64,000 nt of DNA from Saccharospirillum sp039982735 (GTDB lineage: Bacteria > Pseudomonadota > Gammaproteobacteria > Pseudomonadales > Natronospirillaceae): assembly GCF_039982735.1 (NCBI RefSeq), contig NZ_JBDWXV010000025.1, forward strand, positions 88,460-152,459. Direction: 5' to 3'. The translations under genes and the position numbers were made by a program. This document shows, one piece after another, positions 24,067 to 33,907 of the stretch. Position 1 is the stretch's first letter, and the number at the start of each line of letters is the position of its first letter. The notes beneath the pieces are model-generated. The model made no database searches. It had not been told where the DNA came from and saw nothing but the letters and a program-made list of their open reading frames with translations.

Positions 24067-25266
24067 TTACTCTTCAGCCGACAGGGCTTGCAGGCGATTC
24101 TCCAGCTCGGCCATGCCCGCTGGCACATCCACCGGGTAGCCCAGAGCGTTGAAGGTGGAGCCGAAGGCATGCAGGGTCCGAAACAGGTTGTGAACCCGGC
24201 ACTGTTCACCCATCTGACCAATGCGCACGATAGGCGGGCCGAAGGAGCCGGCGATCTCGACCCGGAAATGTTTGGAAATATGGGCGCAGACGGCTTTGGA
24301 GTCGAGGCCCTCTGGCAGGGCGATGCCGACCACCGAATTAAGCCGGGCGTCTTTAGGCACATAGAGCGACAGCCCCAGCGCTTCAATGCCGCCCTGCAAC
24401 GCCAGACTGCTCTTGCGATGGCGCTGAAAGCGGCGCTCCAGCGTTTCTTCACAGACCAGGCGCATGGCTTCGTGCAAGGCCAGCAGACCCGATACCGGTG
24501 CAGTGTAATGATAGGAAGCTTCATGCCAGAAGCGGGTGGCGAGCAGAGCGTCCAGCGTCCAGTGCGGCATCGGCACCGGGCGCTGCAAAATGCGTTGCCA
24601 GGCCAGTTCGGAGAACGCGACCAGCGAAACACCGGGAATCGAACTCAAACCTTTCTGACCACCGGTGATCACCACGTCGATGCCCCAGTCGTCCATGTTC
24701 AGTTCCATGGTGCTGAGCGTACACACCGCATCAACAATAATGCGGCAGTTGTACCGTTGCGCCAGAGCGCCAATGGCGGCCAGGTCTTTGTTGTGAGTGG
24801 TGTTGGAGGTTTCACCCTGAACAATGGTCATCACCTCAGGCTGAAACGTCCGCAGTACGTCTTCGATGCGGCTGGCGTCGGCACTGCTTCCTTCGTCGAC
24901 CAGCAGTCGCTCAACCTCGCCGCCTGCCCGCTGGGCCATTTCGGCCAGGCGCTGGGAGAAAAACCCGTTACAGACACACAATACCCGGGTACCGAGCCAC
25001 ACCAGATTGGTTACCGCCATCTCCATCGCCGCCGAGCCGGGCCCGGCAACCCCCATCAGCCAGGGCGACTCGGTCTGAAAGATATAACGCCCCATGCGTT
25101 TCACCTGATCGATGATGCGCGCCATGGTCTCGCCCAGGTGATTAATCACAATGCCATTCGCCGCCGCCACCGGGCCGGGAATGGGTACCGGGCCGGCTCC
25201 CATCATCAACAGGGGTTCTTCGGGCAATATCTGGTTGAGGCCATCAATATGGGGAACTTGGATCAT
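24067..25266 (-). CDS. PLP-dependent class V aminotransferase (alanine-glyoxylate/serine-pyruvate type)
   Basis: A 399-residue fold-type I enzyme. The start region MMGAGPVPIPGPV and the cofactor region WLMGVAGPGSAAMEMAV match the alanine-glyoxylate, serine-glyoxylate and pyridoxamine-pyruvate aminotransferase group. VQGETSNTTHNKDL and IIVDAVCTLSTMEL are the mid-domain markers, and TGGQKGLSSIPG carries the PLP-binding lysine. The typical product is a 2-oxo acid plus an amino acid. Substrate cannot be told from sequence. It lies 51 bases after an AraC regulator gene and just before the membrane protein and amidohydrolase genes. Confidence 0.88.
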   Translation of the reverse strand: MIQVPHIDGLNQILPEEPLLMMGAGPVPIPGPVAAANGIVINHLGETMARIIDQVKRMGRYIFQTESPWLMGVAGPGSAAMEMAVTNLVWLGTRVLCVCNGFFSQRLAEMAQRAGGEVERLLVDEGSSADASRIEDVLRTFQPEVMTIVQGETSNTTHNKDLAAIGALAQRYNCRIIVDAVCTLSTMELNMDDWGIDVVITGGQKGLSSIPGVSLVAFSELAWQRILQRPVPMPHWTLDALLATRFWHEASYHYTAPVSGLLALHEAMRLVCEETLERRFQRHRKSSLALQGGIEALGLSLYVPKDARLNSVVGIALPEGLDSKAVCAHISKHFRVEIAGSFGPPIVRIGQMGEQCRVHNLFRTLHAFGSTFNALGYPVDVPAGMAELENRLQALSAEE

Positions 25267-25317
25267 CCTGGGCGCGTCCGGCTGGGTGGGAGAAGAGTCA
25301 GTAAACCAAAGGCCATA

Positions 25318-26319
25318 TCATGAGGCGCGAACCCCATCAGCGCAACCATCTGCAAATTCACCTGTGGCGCCCGAATCATTGGCCTGAGCCAAAGCCCGTT
25401 CACTCGCTAACAGAAGCGCCTTGCGTTTGGCCAGGGTCTCACTGGGTTTTTCTCCGAAGTGGCCAGCATAGAGCCCGGGCAACCGTCCCAGGTGGTTCAG
25501 TCCATGCTCCAGCGCATGCCAGGAAATACTGGGCGAGTCGGCTTCGCATGCCAGTAAAGCCATGCGCAACCTGAGCAGTTTGCAGCGCTGATAATACCGG
25601 TAAGGGGTCATTCCGATAAACCGCTTCATCTGGTAATAGAGCGAGCGTTCACTGCTGTGCACGATTCTGGTCAGGTCTTCCAACCGAAATTCCCACTCCG
25701 GATTGCGGGCGATGAAGGTTACTGCCAGCTCGATTTTGGGATCAATGGTACGCTGGCGAGGCAGGTCTAGCTCACACTCCGGATCGCCCAGGCAGGCTCT
25801 GAGCTGTCTCAGCATTTCACGGGTTTCCCGAACCGCACTGACATGGTCTGCAAAGTACCGACTTCTCAGGTTGTAGGTTTCCAGCAACCAGCGAACTTGC
25901 TGCAGTTGCTTATCGGTCGCCAGAGTTAGCCGACCCGCCGAAAAAGCAGCCGCGTCTGATTCCGGAAATTGCACGATCGTCATCACAGAGTGTCCGTCGG
26001 TGGCCAGGTCAAACGCCTCACCAGCCTGGACCAAAAAAACGTCCTTTCTAAACTGAATTCTCCCAGTGCACACCCAAATAAGCGAAGGCTGACTGGCACT
26101 CTGACCTTGTACCCCGGTGCTGCCCTCCACCGTCATCTGAAAAACATGACCGCTGCCGGTATACAGCGCTGAAACCCCGGGAAAACTTTTCACGCTGGGC
26201 GGGAATGAGAACTCGATACCGCGCAACCCAAGCAGTACCTTGACGCTTCCCAACCACTGCCGGGGATTTGCCCGGGTAAACTGCAAATAGGAAGCCATTC
26301 CAGACTCGTAAAACATCAT
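25318..26319 (-). CDS. AraC-family transcriptional regulator
   Basis: A 333-residue regulator: an N-terminal ligand/dimer domain of about 200 residues with a cupin-like part, then an AraC C-terminal domain. The first helix-turn-helix reads FRLEDLTRIVHSSERSLYYQ and leads to GMTPYRYYQRCKLLRLR; the second is LNHLGRLPGLYAGHFGEKPS, which departs from the usual Phe-x-x-x-Phe pattern. The N-terminal sensing domain matches nothing I can name. It is the first gene of the aminotransferase cluster and likely controls it. An A+T-rich stretch at about 26325-26380 upstream probably holds the promoter. Confidence 0.85.
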   Translation of the reverse strand: MMFYESGMASYLQFTRANPRQWLGSVKVLLGLRGIEFSFPPSVKSFPGVSALYTGSGHVFQMTVEGSTGVQGQSASQPSLIWVCTGRIQFRKDVFLVQAGEAFDLATDGHSVMTIVQFPESDAAAFSAGRLTLATDKQLQQVRWLLETYNLRSRYFADHVSAVRETREMLRQLRACLGDPECELDLPRQRTIDPKIELAVTFIARNPEWEFRLEDLTRIVHSSERSLYYQMKRFIGMTPYRYYQRCKLLRLRMALLACEADSPSISWHALEHGLNHLGRLPGLYAGHFGEKPSETLAKRKALLLASERALAQANDSGATGEFADGCADGVRAS

Positions 26320-26421
26320 CAGACTCTTGTTATTGTTTAGATCGAATTATTTATATAAGAATATACTAATTTTTATGTCTCGGGGCTGAGCGCACGCTGA
26401 GGGGAGCCACTACCTGCAACT

Positions 26422-28104
26422 TCATTGACTCACATCAAGTGAGGCGACGAATAGCTGACTGTTCCATCCCTGAGGTTTCGAAAACAAGAATCCCTGGCCA
26501 TGCTTACAACCCAGTTGACACAAGATCAGTCGCTGGGCTTCACTTTCGATGCCTTCTGCTACCACTTCAAGATTCAGCGCATGAGCCATGGCCAGTATCG
26601 CCCTGACCAGTGTGATGTCGGTACTCTGCTCACTCAGCCTGGCAACAAAACTTCGATCAATTTTAAGAACATTAACTGATAAGGATTGCAAGTAAGCCAA
26701 CGAAGAATAACCGGTACCAAAGTCGTCAATGGCAATCCGGATACCTTGCTCTTGCAGTAATGCCAACTTGGAACTTAATGGGTCACTAAAATGAACCAGT
26801 GAGGTTTCGGTAATCTCCAGCTCGAGTTCCCAATTCAACTGGTCGGTATACCGGCGCATGCGGGTCATCTCAGAAACGAAGTCATCTTCCAGCATATGTC
26901 GGGCCGACACATTAATTGCCAGGCGTACTCCCATAGGCAGTTCAAATGCGGTGGCTGTCAGATCACGCTGAATGGCGTCTAACACAATCGACGTTAGCAC
27001 CGTCACCCAACCCCGCTTTTCTGCAATAGGTATGAAGTCGCCGGGGGGGACCGGACCCAGAACAGGATGGTTCCAGCGCACCAAAGCCTCCAGCCCAGTC
27101 ACTTCACCGCTACCGAGCATGTAATGCGGTTGATAGACAACGCAGAACTCGTCACGGGATTCAGCGATCGACCGGGAAAGATACTGCCCGATACTTTCCT
27201 GGTACAACAGCTCACGGTTAATACCCGGATTAAAAACCTGATACCGAGACCGGCCAGATCTTTTGGCGGAGTACATCGCCTGATCTGCCTTTTCGAGCAG
27301 CGACCTGTCCTTTTCTGCATGAACAGGAAACAGGCTGGCACCAATCGACAAGCTTACATAGTGTGGTTGATCATTGATGATGAAAGGCTCTTTGAAAACA
27401 CTCAGAATTCGTTCGCAGAATGCCTCTGTTTTGGCGACACAATCGACTTCAATAATTGCGGCAAACTCATCTCCCGACAGCCGGGCAAGGACATCGCCCT
27501 TACGCAACACCGACTGTAGACGCTGAGCCACCCGAACCAACAATTCGTCACCCTGCGCATGCCCATACAGATCGTTTATTTCCTTGAAGAAATCCAGATC
27601 CAGGAAGAGTACCGAAAAATTGACCGGCGAATTGACTTGCTGGCCCGTTCTCGACTCTAGGAAAGCTTGAAACAAATGTCGGTTCGGCAACCGGGTAAGC
27701 ACATCGTAATAGGCGAGACTGGCCAGTTTTTCATCCATCGCAGCCAGGTCACCAACGTCCATAAACGTGCCGACATAACAGTGCGCATCACGCATCTCGA
27801 CACCGTAGATCGTTAACCACTGAGGGTAGATCTCGCCATTGGAACGCTGGTTCCAGATCAACCCTTCCCAGCGATTTTCTATTGACAACTGCAGCCACAT
27901 TTCTTTATAGAAATCGCGCCCGTGGTAACCCGAACTGAGCACCGACGGCTTCTTGCCAATCACGGTGTCGGCATCATAGCCAGTTACCTGCTGGAAGACA
28001 CGATTCACGTAGACTATGCGCGGCTCCTGAGTTGCAAGCATCATGGCTCTGGGGTGGCAATCAATGAGTGCCTTGAAGTCCTTGTCCAGAATAGCCGTTG
28101 CCAT
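26422..28104 (-). CDS. PAS-GGDEF-EAL protein (c-di-GMP turnover)
   Basis: A 560-residue soluble protein. Residues 1-120 form a PAS domain (PRIVYVNRVFQQVTGYDAD). The GGDEF domain follows, with ASLAYYDVLTRLPNRHLFQ, LFLDLDFFKEINDLYGHAQG and a signature changed to LSGDEFAAII; RKGD ahead of it is an inhibitory RxxD. The EAL domain has all the catalytic acids: LEALVRW, AINVSARH, LEITETSL, DDFGTGYSSL, LKIDRSF and AEGIES. It should therefore be an active phosphodiesterase; the SGDEF half may be a weak cyclase or a GTP sensor. It is divergent from the Aer-like gene, which also has a PAS domain, with 244 bases between. Confidence 0.92.
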   Translation of the reverse strand: MATAILDKDFKALIDCHPRAMMLATQEPRIVYVNRVFQQVTGYDADTVIGKKPSVLSSGYHGRDFYKEMWLQLSIENRWEGLIWNQRSNGEIYPQWLTIYGVEMRDAHCYVGTFMDVGDLAAMDEKLASLAYYDVLTRLPNRHLFQAFLESRTGQQVNSPVNFSVLFLDLDFFKEINDLYGHAQGDELLVRVAQRLQSVLRKGDVLARLSGDEFAAIIEVDCVAKTEAFCERILSVFKEPFIINDQPHYVSLSIGASLFPVHAEKDRSLLEKADQAMYSAKRSGRSRYQVFNPGINRELLYQESIGQYLSRSIAESRDEFCVVYQPHYMLGSGEVTGLEALVRWNHPVLGPVPPGDFIPIAEKRGWVTVLTSIVLDAIQRDLTATAFELPMGVRLAINVSARHMLEDDFVSEMTRMRRYTDQLNWELELEITETSLVHFSDPLSSKLALLQEQGIRIAIDDFGTGYSSLAYLQSLSVNVLKIDRSFVARLSEQSTDITLVRAILAMAHALNLEVVAEGIESEAQRLILCQLGCKHGQGFLFSKPQGWNSQLFVASLDVSQ

Positions 28105-28348
28105 AAATCAGGTTGCTTCGATATACAGGTGTGTTTGAACAGGCTAGTGAAGTTTCAGGTTCAGCCTATCCAGATAATGCAAATTATTGCCTCACCGGGG
28201 AAACGTAGCAGCACCGGCGCCTGGACGATGCATCGGTTTCTCCGTGGCATATCCAAGCCGGAGCTCAGATAAAATGTGCAGAATCCGGATGGTTGTTTCT
28301 GAAATGACCTTCCATAGTGGCTGACACCCACAAAGATGAGTTGTCAGG

Positions 28349-29950
28349 ATGCGAAATACTGGACCAGTCACCGGACATGAGCGGACCTTCAAAGCAGACG
28401 AACACCTGATTACAACGACCGATCTCGACAGCACCATCACCGCCGTCAATGAGCATTTTGTGGCCATCTCCGGCTACTCAGAACAGGAGCTGGTTGGCCA
28501 GCCGCACAACCTGATACGACACCCGGATATGCCGGAAAGTGCATTCGCCAATTTGTGGGAATCCATCAGGGCAGGAAATTCCTGGAAAGGCCTGGTGAAA
28601 AACCGGTGCAAAAATGGTGATCACTACTGGGTTGATGCCTTTGTTACACCGATCACCAAGAACGGAAAAGTGGTTGAATACCAGTCAGTGCGGGTATTGC
28701 CAACACCGGAACAGACGGCACGAGCCGAAAAAGTCTATCGGGTCTGGCGCACGGGCAAGCTGCCTTTCCGGTATCAGGCCAAGGCGCTACCTTTGCATCT
28801 AAAATTGACAGCCATTTATCTGTGCCTTACCGGCTTACTCCTGATCGGCGGTTTTTTTCAGGGGTTACTCCTGTCAGCATACGTTTTTATAAGCATGACG
28901 CTGTTGTATGTAGCGACGCTATTGACCATATGGCCCCAGGTAAAACTGGCACGGGATGCCCGGGCGGGAACCCACCCGGTGATGCCCTTCCTGTATACCG
29001 GTAAACGCGGCGACGCTGCCTGGATGGAATACGATCGAATGAAACGGGATTCAACGATGAGGGCCATCGCTGCACGCATGCATGCCAACGTGGGTATCAT
29101 GGGTGTGTCAAAGGAAAAGACACTCGATTGCATTCAGTTTTCAATGAACCACATTCACTCCCAGCGGGGCGATATTGTTTCGATCAATCAAGCCTTCAAT
29201 GAGCTCGAATCCAGCGTTCACCGGGTCAGCGAGCTGACAAGCATCACCCACTCCGCTACTCAGTCAGCTCGTGAGTCATCACGATTGAGCCATGAAAAGA
29301 TGCAACTGATGACCGATGCCATCACCGCGCTCACGTCAACACTGGAGCAGGCGTCCACGGGCATCGAAGACCTGTCCCGTCGTAGCCTGGATATCAACAA
29401 AGTGCTGGACGTCATTACCGACATTGCCGAACAAACCAACCTGCTGGCTTTGAACGCTGCCATTGAAGCCGCCCGGGCGGGTGACGCAGGACGGGGGTTT
29501 GCCGTTGTCGCCGATGAAGTTCGCGGTCTCGCCCAGCGTACCCGAACCTCGACCGATGAAATCAGCACCATCATCAATGGTTTTCGCCACGTCACCGAAT
29601 CGGTAGTGACGACCATTCATCAGGGCCATTCAGCCTCTTCACTGGTAAATACCATGACCCGGGAAGCGCAATCGAGCCTCAGTGATATACTCGGACACAT
29701 TGAATTGATAGAACAACACGCGCAAGAAGTGGCTAGCGCAACCGAAGAACAATCTGCTCTCAGCATTCAGGTGCAGCAGCAAAGCAGCAACCTCGGTGCT
29801 CTTGGTGATCAATCTGTGACCAGCAGTGAACATGCCTGCCACGAATCAGAAAATCTGGCCCTTGCCGTTGACCGGGCGCAATTGCTGGCCAGCCACTTTT
29901 TAGCCATGCTAACCCGGGATATCAGAGAGGCACTCAAGGAAACCCACTAA
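28349..29950 (+). CDS. aer: Aer-like PAS-domain methyl-accepting chemotaxis protein
   Basis: A 533-residue receptor. The N-terminal PAS domain reads ITAVNEHFVAISGYSEQELV, then NLIRHPDMPESAFANLWESI and GLVKNRCKNGDHYWVDAFVT, which is the FAD-type aerotaxis pattern. Two close membrane segments follow (LTAIYLCLTGLLLIGGFF and AYVFISMTLLYVATLLTIW) with no periplasmic domain. The signalling tip is DIAEQTNLLALNAAIEAARA then GRGFAVVADEVRGLAQRT. It should report redox or oxygen state to CheA/CheW. There is no CheR-docking pentapeptide at its end. The ATG at 28349 is preceded by a weak ribosome-binding site. Confidence 0.92.
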   Translation: MRNTGPVTGHERTFKADEHLITTTDLDSTITAVNEHFVAISGYSEQELVGQPHNLIRHPDMPESAFANLWESIRAGNSWKGLVKNRCKNGDHYWVDAFVTPITKNGKVVEYQSVRVLPTPEQTARAEKVYRVWRTGKLPFRYQAKALPLHLKLTAIYLCLTGLLLIGGFFQGLLLSAYVFISMTLLYVATLLTIWPQVKLARDARAGTHPVMPFLYTGKRGDAAWMEYDRMKRDSTMRAIAARMHANVGIMGVSKEKTLDCIQFSMNHIHSQRGDIVSINQAFNELESSVHRVSELTSITHSATQSARESSRLSHEKMQLMTDAITALTSTLEQASTGIEDLSRRSLDINKVLDVITDIAEQTNLLALNAAIEAARAGDAGRGFAVVADEVRGLAQRTRTSTDEISTIINGFRHVTESVVTTIHQGHSASSLVNTMTREAQSSLSDILGHIELIEQHAQEVASATEEQSALSIQVQQQSSNLGALGDQSVTSSEHACHESENLALAVDRAQLLASHFLAMLTRDIREALKETH

Positions 29951-30181
29951 TGATCAAGCACAGGCATGGCTGACACCGGTTGGCCTACCTGGCCCGTTTT
30001 TTATCAAGACGCCGAAACCGCCACAGACCTACAAACAAATCTTTACATCCTCTTTCATCCCTGCCACTACATAACCGCTGCGGATCACTACACTACTGTA
30101 CACACCCTATTGTTTGGACCAACCACAGGCCCGGACTCATCGATTTATAAACAGGGGAAGGGCAATCAGGATCAGTTGCGA

Positions 30182-30931
30182 ATGAAAGCACACACTCCCG
30201 CTCCCGCCAAAAAGACTGCCTCACCCTTGCTGGGCCTTATTGCCAGCGTGGTGTTTGTGACGCTTTTGTTGGCTATTCTGCTGTATTTCGACGTTCACTA
30301 TTACATTATCGATTTGTTGCATTGGGTGGATGCACAGGGAATCTGGGGGCCTGTGCTGCTGATATTACTCATGGCGCTGGTTGTGGTGCTCGTCTTGCCC
30401 GGTGTGTTGCTGACCACCGGTGCTGGCTTTGTGTTCGGCGTCGTTGAAGGGTCGGTCTACATAGTTCTGGGCACCACGCTCGGGGCTTTCATCGCGTTTA
30501 TGATTGCCCGCTATCTGTTTGGCCCCTACGCCGTCGATTTTGTGCGCCGTCGCAACCGGTTGCGACTGATCAATGAAGAAATGAGTGCCAATGGCTGGAA
30601 GATTGTCTTGCTGACCCGGTTGATTCCGTTTTTTCCCGGCAAACTGTCTAACTACTTTTTTGGGCTGACCCGATTTTCCTGGCAGGGATACCTGTTCGGC
30701 TCTCTAATCGGTTTTATTCCGTTCTCAGTGCACAACGTCTACCTCGGCTCGATCGCTGCCGATGTCACTACGCTTGGCTTGCGCAACACTGAGCGTACCG
30801 GGTTTGAATGGATCCTTTACGGCGGCGGTTTTGTCATGACCGTGATCATCGTGTTCTATCTGAACCGGCTGGCACGGCAGGCCCTGAGCCAATACACCAA
30901 ACCTGCTGACAACGAGGAGTCTGAATCATGA
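30182..30931 (+). CDS. TVP38/TMEM64-family (VTT domain) membrane protein
   Basis: A 249-residue membrane protein. After a basic N-terminus and first helix (GLIASVVFVTLLLAILLYF) comes the VTT core: LLILLMALVVVLVLPGVLLT, GAGFVFGVVEGSVYIVLGTT, FIAFMIARYLFG and LLTRLIPFFPGKLSNYFFG, as in TVP38/TMEM64/DedA-like proteins. Relatives act in lipid scrambling or undecaprenyl-phosphate recycling. The ATG at 30182 is preferred because the family pattern starts there; the frame is open 72 codons upstream without family similarity. Its stop overlaps the next start as ATGA, so the two are translationally coupled. Confidence 0.88.
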   Translation: MKAHTPAPAKKTASPLLGLIASVVFVTLLLAILLYFDVHYYIIDLLHWVDAQGIWGPVLLILLMALVVVLVLPGVLLTTGAGFVFGVVEGSVYIVLGTTLGAFIAFMIARYLFGPYAVDFVRRRNRLRLINEEMSANGWKIVLLTRLIPFFPGKLSNYFFGLTRFSWQGYLFGSLIGFIPFSVHNVYLGSIAADVTTLGLRNTERTGFEWILYGGGFVMTVIIVFYLNRLARQALSQYTKPADNEESES

Positions 30932-33168
30932 AGTGGACCAAGTGGCTGCCCTGGCGTTTTGCCATTTCCTACATTGCCAAAAAGCAGGGCATACTCGATC
31001 CCATTCCGATCATGGCGAGAGTGCAAGCTCTGGCCCAACCATCCGAGGTGGCCGAACCGATTGAACTGATTCGCTCTGGTGTTGTGTTCCATGCGCGCGG
31101 GCTGATCAACAGCCGCGTGATTCAGCACAACCTCGACTGGGTGTGGCCGGTCTGGATCGAACGGCAGTTCGACCCGAAAGACCCGTCTTTTATTCCACGG
31201 GCTTTTGCCATTACCCACATCAACATCAGTAATCGCAACTGGACGGCTGTGGGCTACCCCGATTGCCCGGACTTGCCGATCGTGGACCCGAATGGCCTGC
31301 TGACTCCCCTTTTCAATGGCTGGTCACTGGATGCCTGGCTGATCACCGAGAAGGGTCAGCGGTTACTGCCGTCCAAACTGAAACAGGTTGATCAACGCCA
31401 GGAACTGGCAGACGGTCCTCTTATCAGAACAATTGCAACTGACGACGGGCTGGAGCTGCGCACCAAAGTCTGGGTTGAACGCGTCGACGGTAAAATGCTG
31501 TGTCGGTTACACATCAGTGGCCACAGTGACCAGGCCGGGCATCTGGTGCTGGCATTGCGCCCCTACAACCCCGAAGGCATCTCCTTTATTCACGATGTTA
31601 CCTTGAATGAGCGTCGCACGGGCTGGCGCATTAACGATGAAAGCACGGTTCAATTTTCAGCACCGGCAGACCGGCACCACGTTTCCCATTACCGGGAAGG
31701 CGACGTGAACATTCATCTGCACGATCGTGAAGACCAGCACAGCGGTCATTGTGAAGTGGGCATGGCCACTGCCGCTGCCTTATTCAACCTGGAGCCTGGT
31801 GTGACCAAAGAGTTGACCGCCAGTATTGAACTCGAAACCAAGCCAAGCACCCCGCTAATTGACAATGCCTGGGCGGCTGTCAACAACCAGAGATGCACCC
31901 TCACCTGTCCGGACCCGCACTGGCAATTCCTGTTTGATGCCGCCGCAACGTCGCTGGTGTTGCATTCACCGGACGATGTATTCCCGGGCCCCTACACCTA
32001 CAAACGCTTCTGGTTTCGCGATGCCGCCTACATTATTGATGCCCTGCTCAGCATCGGTTTGACGCATCGCGCGGAGCGGGCACTGGATCGCTTTATTGAT
32101 CGTCAAACAGCAGCCGGCTATTTTCGCTCTCAGGAAGGCGAATGGGATTCCAACGGCCAGGTGCTGTGGATACTGGAGCGGTTTTTTAAGTTCACTCACC
32201 GGCGCCCGGACAAGTGGCTGAACATCATCAAGCGCGGTGCCGACTGGATCATCAAAAAACGGGTGTCGACGCAACTCGATGCCCCTCATGCTGGCCTGAT
32301 GCCAGCCGGGTTCAGCGCCGAGCACCTGGGGCCGAATGACTTTTACTACTGGGATGATTTTTGGAGCGTCGCCGGGCTGCATTGCGCCAGCCGTATGGTG
32401 GCCGCGACCGACCCGGAACTGAGCCAGCGTTATATCGATGCAGCGCATGATTTTGAACAATCGATCGAGCGAAGTCTCGCTGCTCAGGCCGACAAACTGC
32501 GCCGGCCAGCCATGCCTGCCTCTCCGTACCGGCGGCTCGATTCCGGTGCTATTGGGTCTATGGTGTGCGGGTATCCGTTACAACTCTGGGCGCCGGATGA
32601 TCCGCGCATGAGCGATCTGGTCGAGTTCCTGCTGGAACGTTGCTTCCTGAAAGGCGCCTTCTATCAGGACATGATTCACTCAGGCCTCAACGCCTACCTC
32701 ACCCTGCACGTGGCTCAGGTCATGATGCGTGCAGACGACCCGCGCTATCTGGACCTGATTGACGCTGTGGCGGACATCGCCTCACCGACCGGGCAGTGGC
32801 CCGAAGCCATCCACCCGCTTACCGGTGCCGGTTGCATGGGCGATGGCCACCATGTCTGGGCGTCTTCGGAATGGGTATTGATGATGCGCTACTGTTTCTT
32901 GCGCGAAGAAGGCGATCACCTGGTCCTGTGTCAGGGCATTCCCGAACGCTGGCTTGACGCTGAAGGCCCCATTTCTTTCGGGGCCGCTCCGACCGAGTTC
33001 GGTGAAGTGACGGTGACGATTGAAGCAAGAAGTGCTGCAGAAACGGAAGTCCGCTGGGACGCCGACTGGCATGGGCCGGCGCCCGCACTGGCTATTCGTC
33101 TGCCCGGCCATCAGCCGGTCTGGATTGACGCGGGGCAGACGCAGAACCAGGCCGTACTAAGCCGGTGA
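30928..33168 (+). CDS. (alpha/alpha)6-barrel glycosidase-like protein (amylo-alpha-glucosidase-like)
   Basis: A 746-residue protein without a signal peptide. The first 330 residues are mostly beta-strand (for example LVLALRPYNPEGISFIHDV), and the rest is an alpha/alpha barrel of the six-hairpin glycosidase superfamily: YTYKRFWFRDAAYIIDALL, a GEWDSNGQVLWILERFF helix, FYYWDDFWSVAGLHCA, CGYPLQLWAPDD and a late GDGHHVWASSEWVLMM. Glycogen debranching-type and related enzymes share this plan. Likely a hydrolase or phosphorylase of an unknown glycan, or a non-enzymatic relative. ATGA overlap with the preceding TMEM64-like gene ties the two together; no other carbohydrate gene is near. Confidence 0.75.
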   Translation: MKWTKWLPWRFAISYIAKKQGILDPIPIMARVQALAQPSEVAEPIELIRSGVVFHARGLINSRVIQHNLDWVWPVWIERQFDPKDPSFIPRAFAITHINISNRNWTAVGYPDCPDLPIVDPNGLLTPLFNGWSLDAWLITEKGQRLLPSKLKQVDQRQELADGPLIRTIATDDGLELRTKVWVERVDGKMLCRLHISGHSDQAGHLVLALRPYNPEGISFIHDVTLNERRTGWRINDESTVQFSAPADRHHVSHYREGDVNIHLHDREDQHSGHCEVGMATAAALFNLEPGVTKELTASIELETKPSTPLIDNAWAAVNNQRCTLTCPDPHWQFLFDAAATSLVLHSPDDVFPGPYTYKRFWFRDAAYIIDALLSIGLTHRAERALDRFIDRQTAAGYFRSQEGEWDSNGQVLWILERFFKFTHRRPDKWLNIIKRGADWIIKKRVSTQLDAPHAGLMPAGFSAEHLGPNDFYYWDDFWSVAGLHCASRMVAATDPELSQRYIDAAHDFEQSIERSLAAQADKLRRPAMPASPYRRLDSGAIGSMVCGYPLQLWAPDDPRMSDLVEFLLERCFLKGAFYQDMIHSGLNAYLTLHVAQVMMRADDPRYLDLIDAVADIASPTGQWPEAIHPLTGAGCMGDGHHVWASSEWVLMMRYCFLREEGDHLVLCQGIPERWLDAEGPISFGAAPTEFGEVTVTIEARSAAETEVRWDADWHGPAPALAIRLPGHQPVWIDAGQTQNQAVLSR

Positions 33169-33172
33169 AGGG

Positions 33173-33907
33173 TCAGTCGTATTGTTGCAGGCCGTTGCCG
33201 CGAATCATCGCCTGCAACTCACTCACGTATTCCTGCCCCCGTTCGGAATAACGAATCAGGGCTGGTGCCAGTGCCAGGCCGCTGATGTCGTTGCCTTCAC
33301 TGCGCAGCGACGCTCGACGATTACGCAGATCAGCATAAGCGGGGTGGGTGTTGATGTTGTTCATGTATCGGCGAACCGATTCCCGAACCGATGCGAACGC
33401 GGCCACTTCGTGGCTGGCCCCGGCGTTTCGCGCTTCGGGCACCAGCCCGCAACCGGCCACAAAGCACCACTGTCCGAAATAGTTGTTGCCCAGCCGGGCG
33501 AAGCGCGAGGTGCCCCAGGCACTCTCGTTAGCGGCTTGAGCCAGCGCAATGGACGGGGGTACCACGTCCAGCCGTTTGATCAGTTGCGCCCGGTCTGCGG
33601 ACTCGGTCGGCTCAAATTCTTCCAGTTCATAACGTTCTGCCAACTGCAGCAGCCAGCGGCGCTCAGCCCACCCAGGCGCGCCGTGTTCCTGAATGGCCAG
33701 CAACCGCTCGCGACTGCTCAGTATGGCAGCGTTCTCCTCTTCGACCAGAGGCACCATGTACTCAAAAAAAGCCGCTTTTCGGGCATCACCGGCGGCATAA
33801 TCGTCGAAATTCGGGGCGGCTGATGGGCCCAGAGGCAACCAGAACCCCAACAAGGGGGCCAGAACAAACAAGACGGCTATGACGGCTAAAGGCCCTATTT
33901 TGTTCAT
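33173..33907 (-). CDS. bax: Bax-family glucosaminidase-domain protein
   Basis: A 244-residue protein with an N-terminal signal anchor (LAVIAVLFVLAPLLGFWL) and a C-terminal N-acetylglucosaminidase domain. The catalytic region reads SIALAQAANESAWGTSRFA, with the expected glutamate, followed by GNNYFGQWCF and later VRRYMNNINTHPAY, all of which match E. coli Bax. It probably cleaves peptidoglycan in the periplasm. It converges on the glycosidase-like gene with four bases between stops. Confidence 0.88.
   Translation of the reverse strand: MNKIGPLAVIAVLFVLAPLLGFWLPLGPSAAPNFDDYAAGDARKAAFFEYMVPLVEEENAAILSSRERLLAIQEHGAPGWAERRWLLQLAERYELEEFEPTESADRAQLIKRLDVVPPSIALAQAANESAWGTSRFARLGNNYFGQWCFVAGCGLVPEARNAGASHEVAAFASVRESVRRYMNNINTHPAYADLRNRRASLRSEGNDISGLALAPALIRYSERGQEYVSELQAMIRGNGLQQYD

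Noticed and set aside
23869..25323. 484-codon plus-strand open frame
   Set aside because: Antisense to the aminotransferase and membrane protein genes; no domain and no ribosome-binding site.
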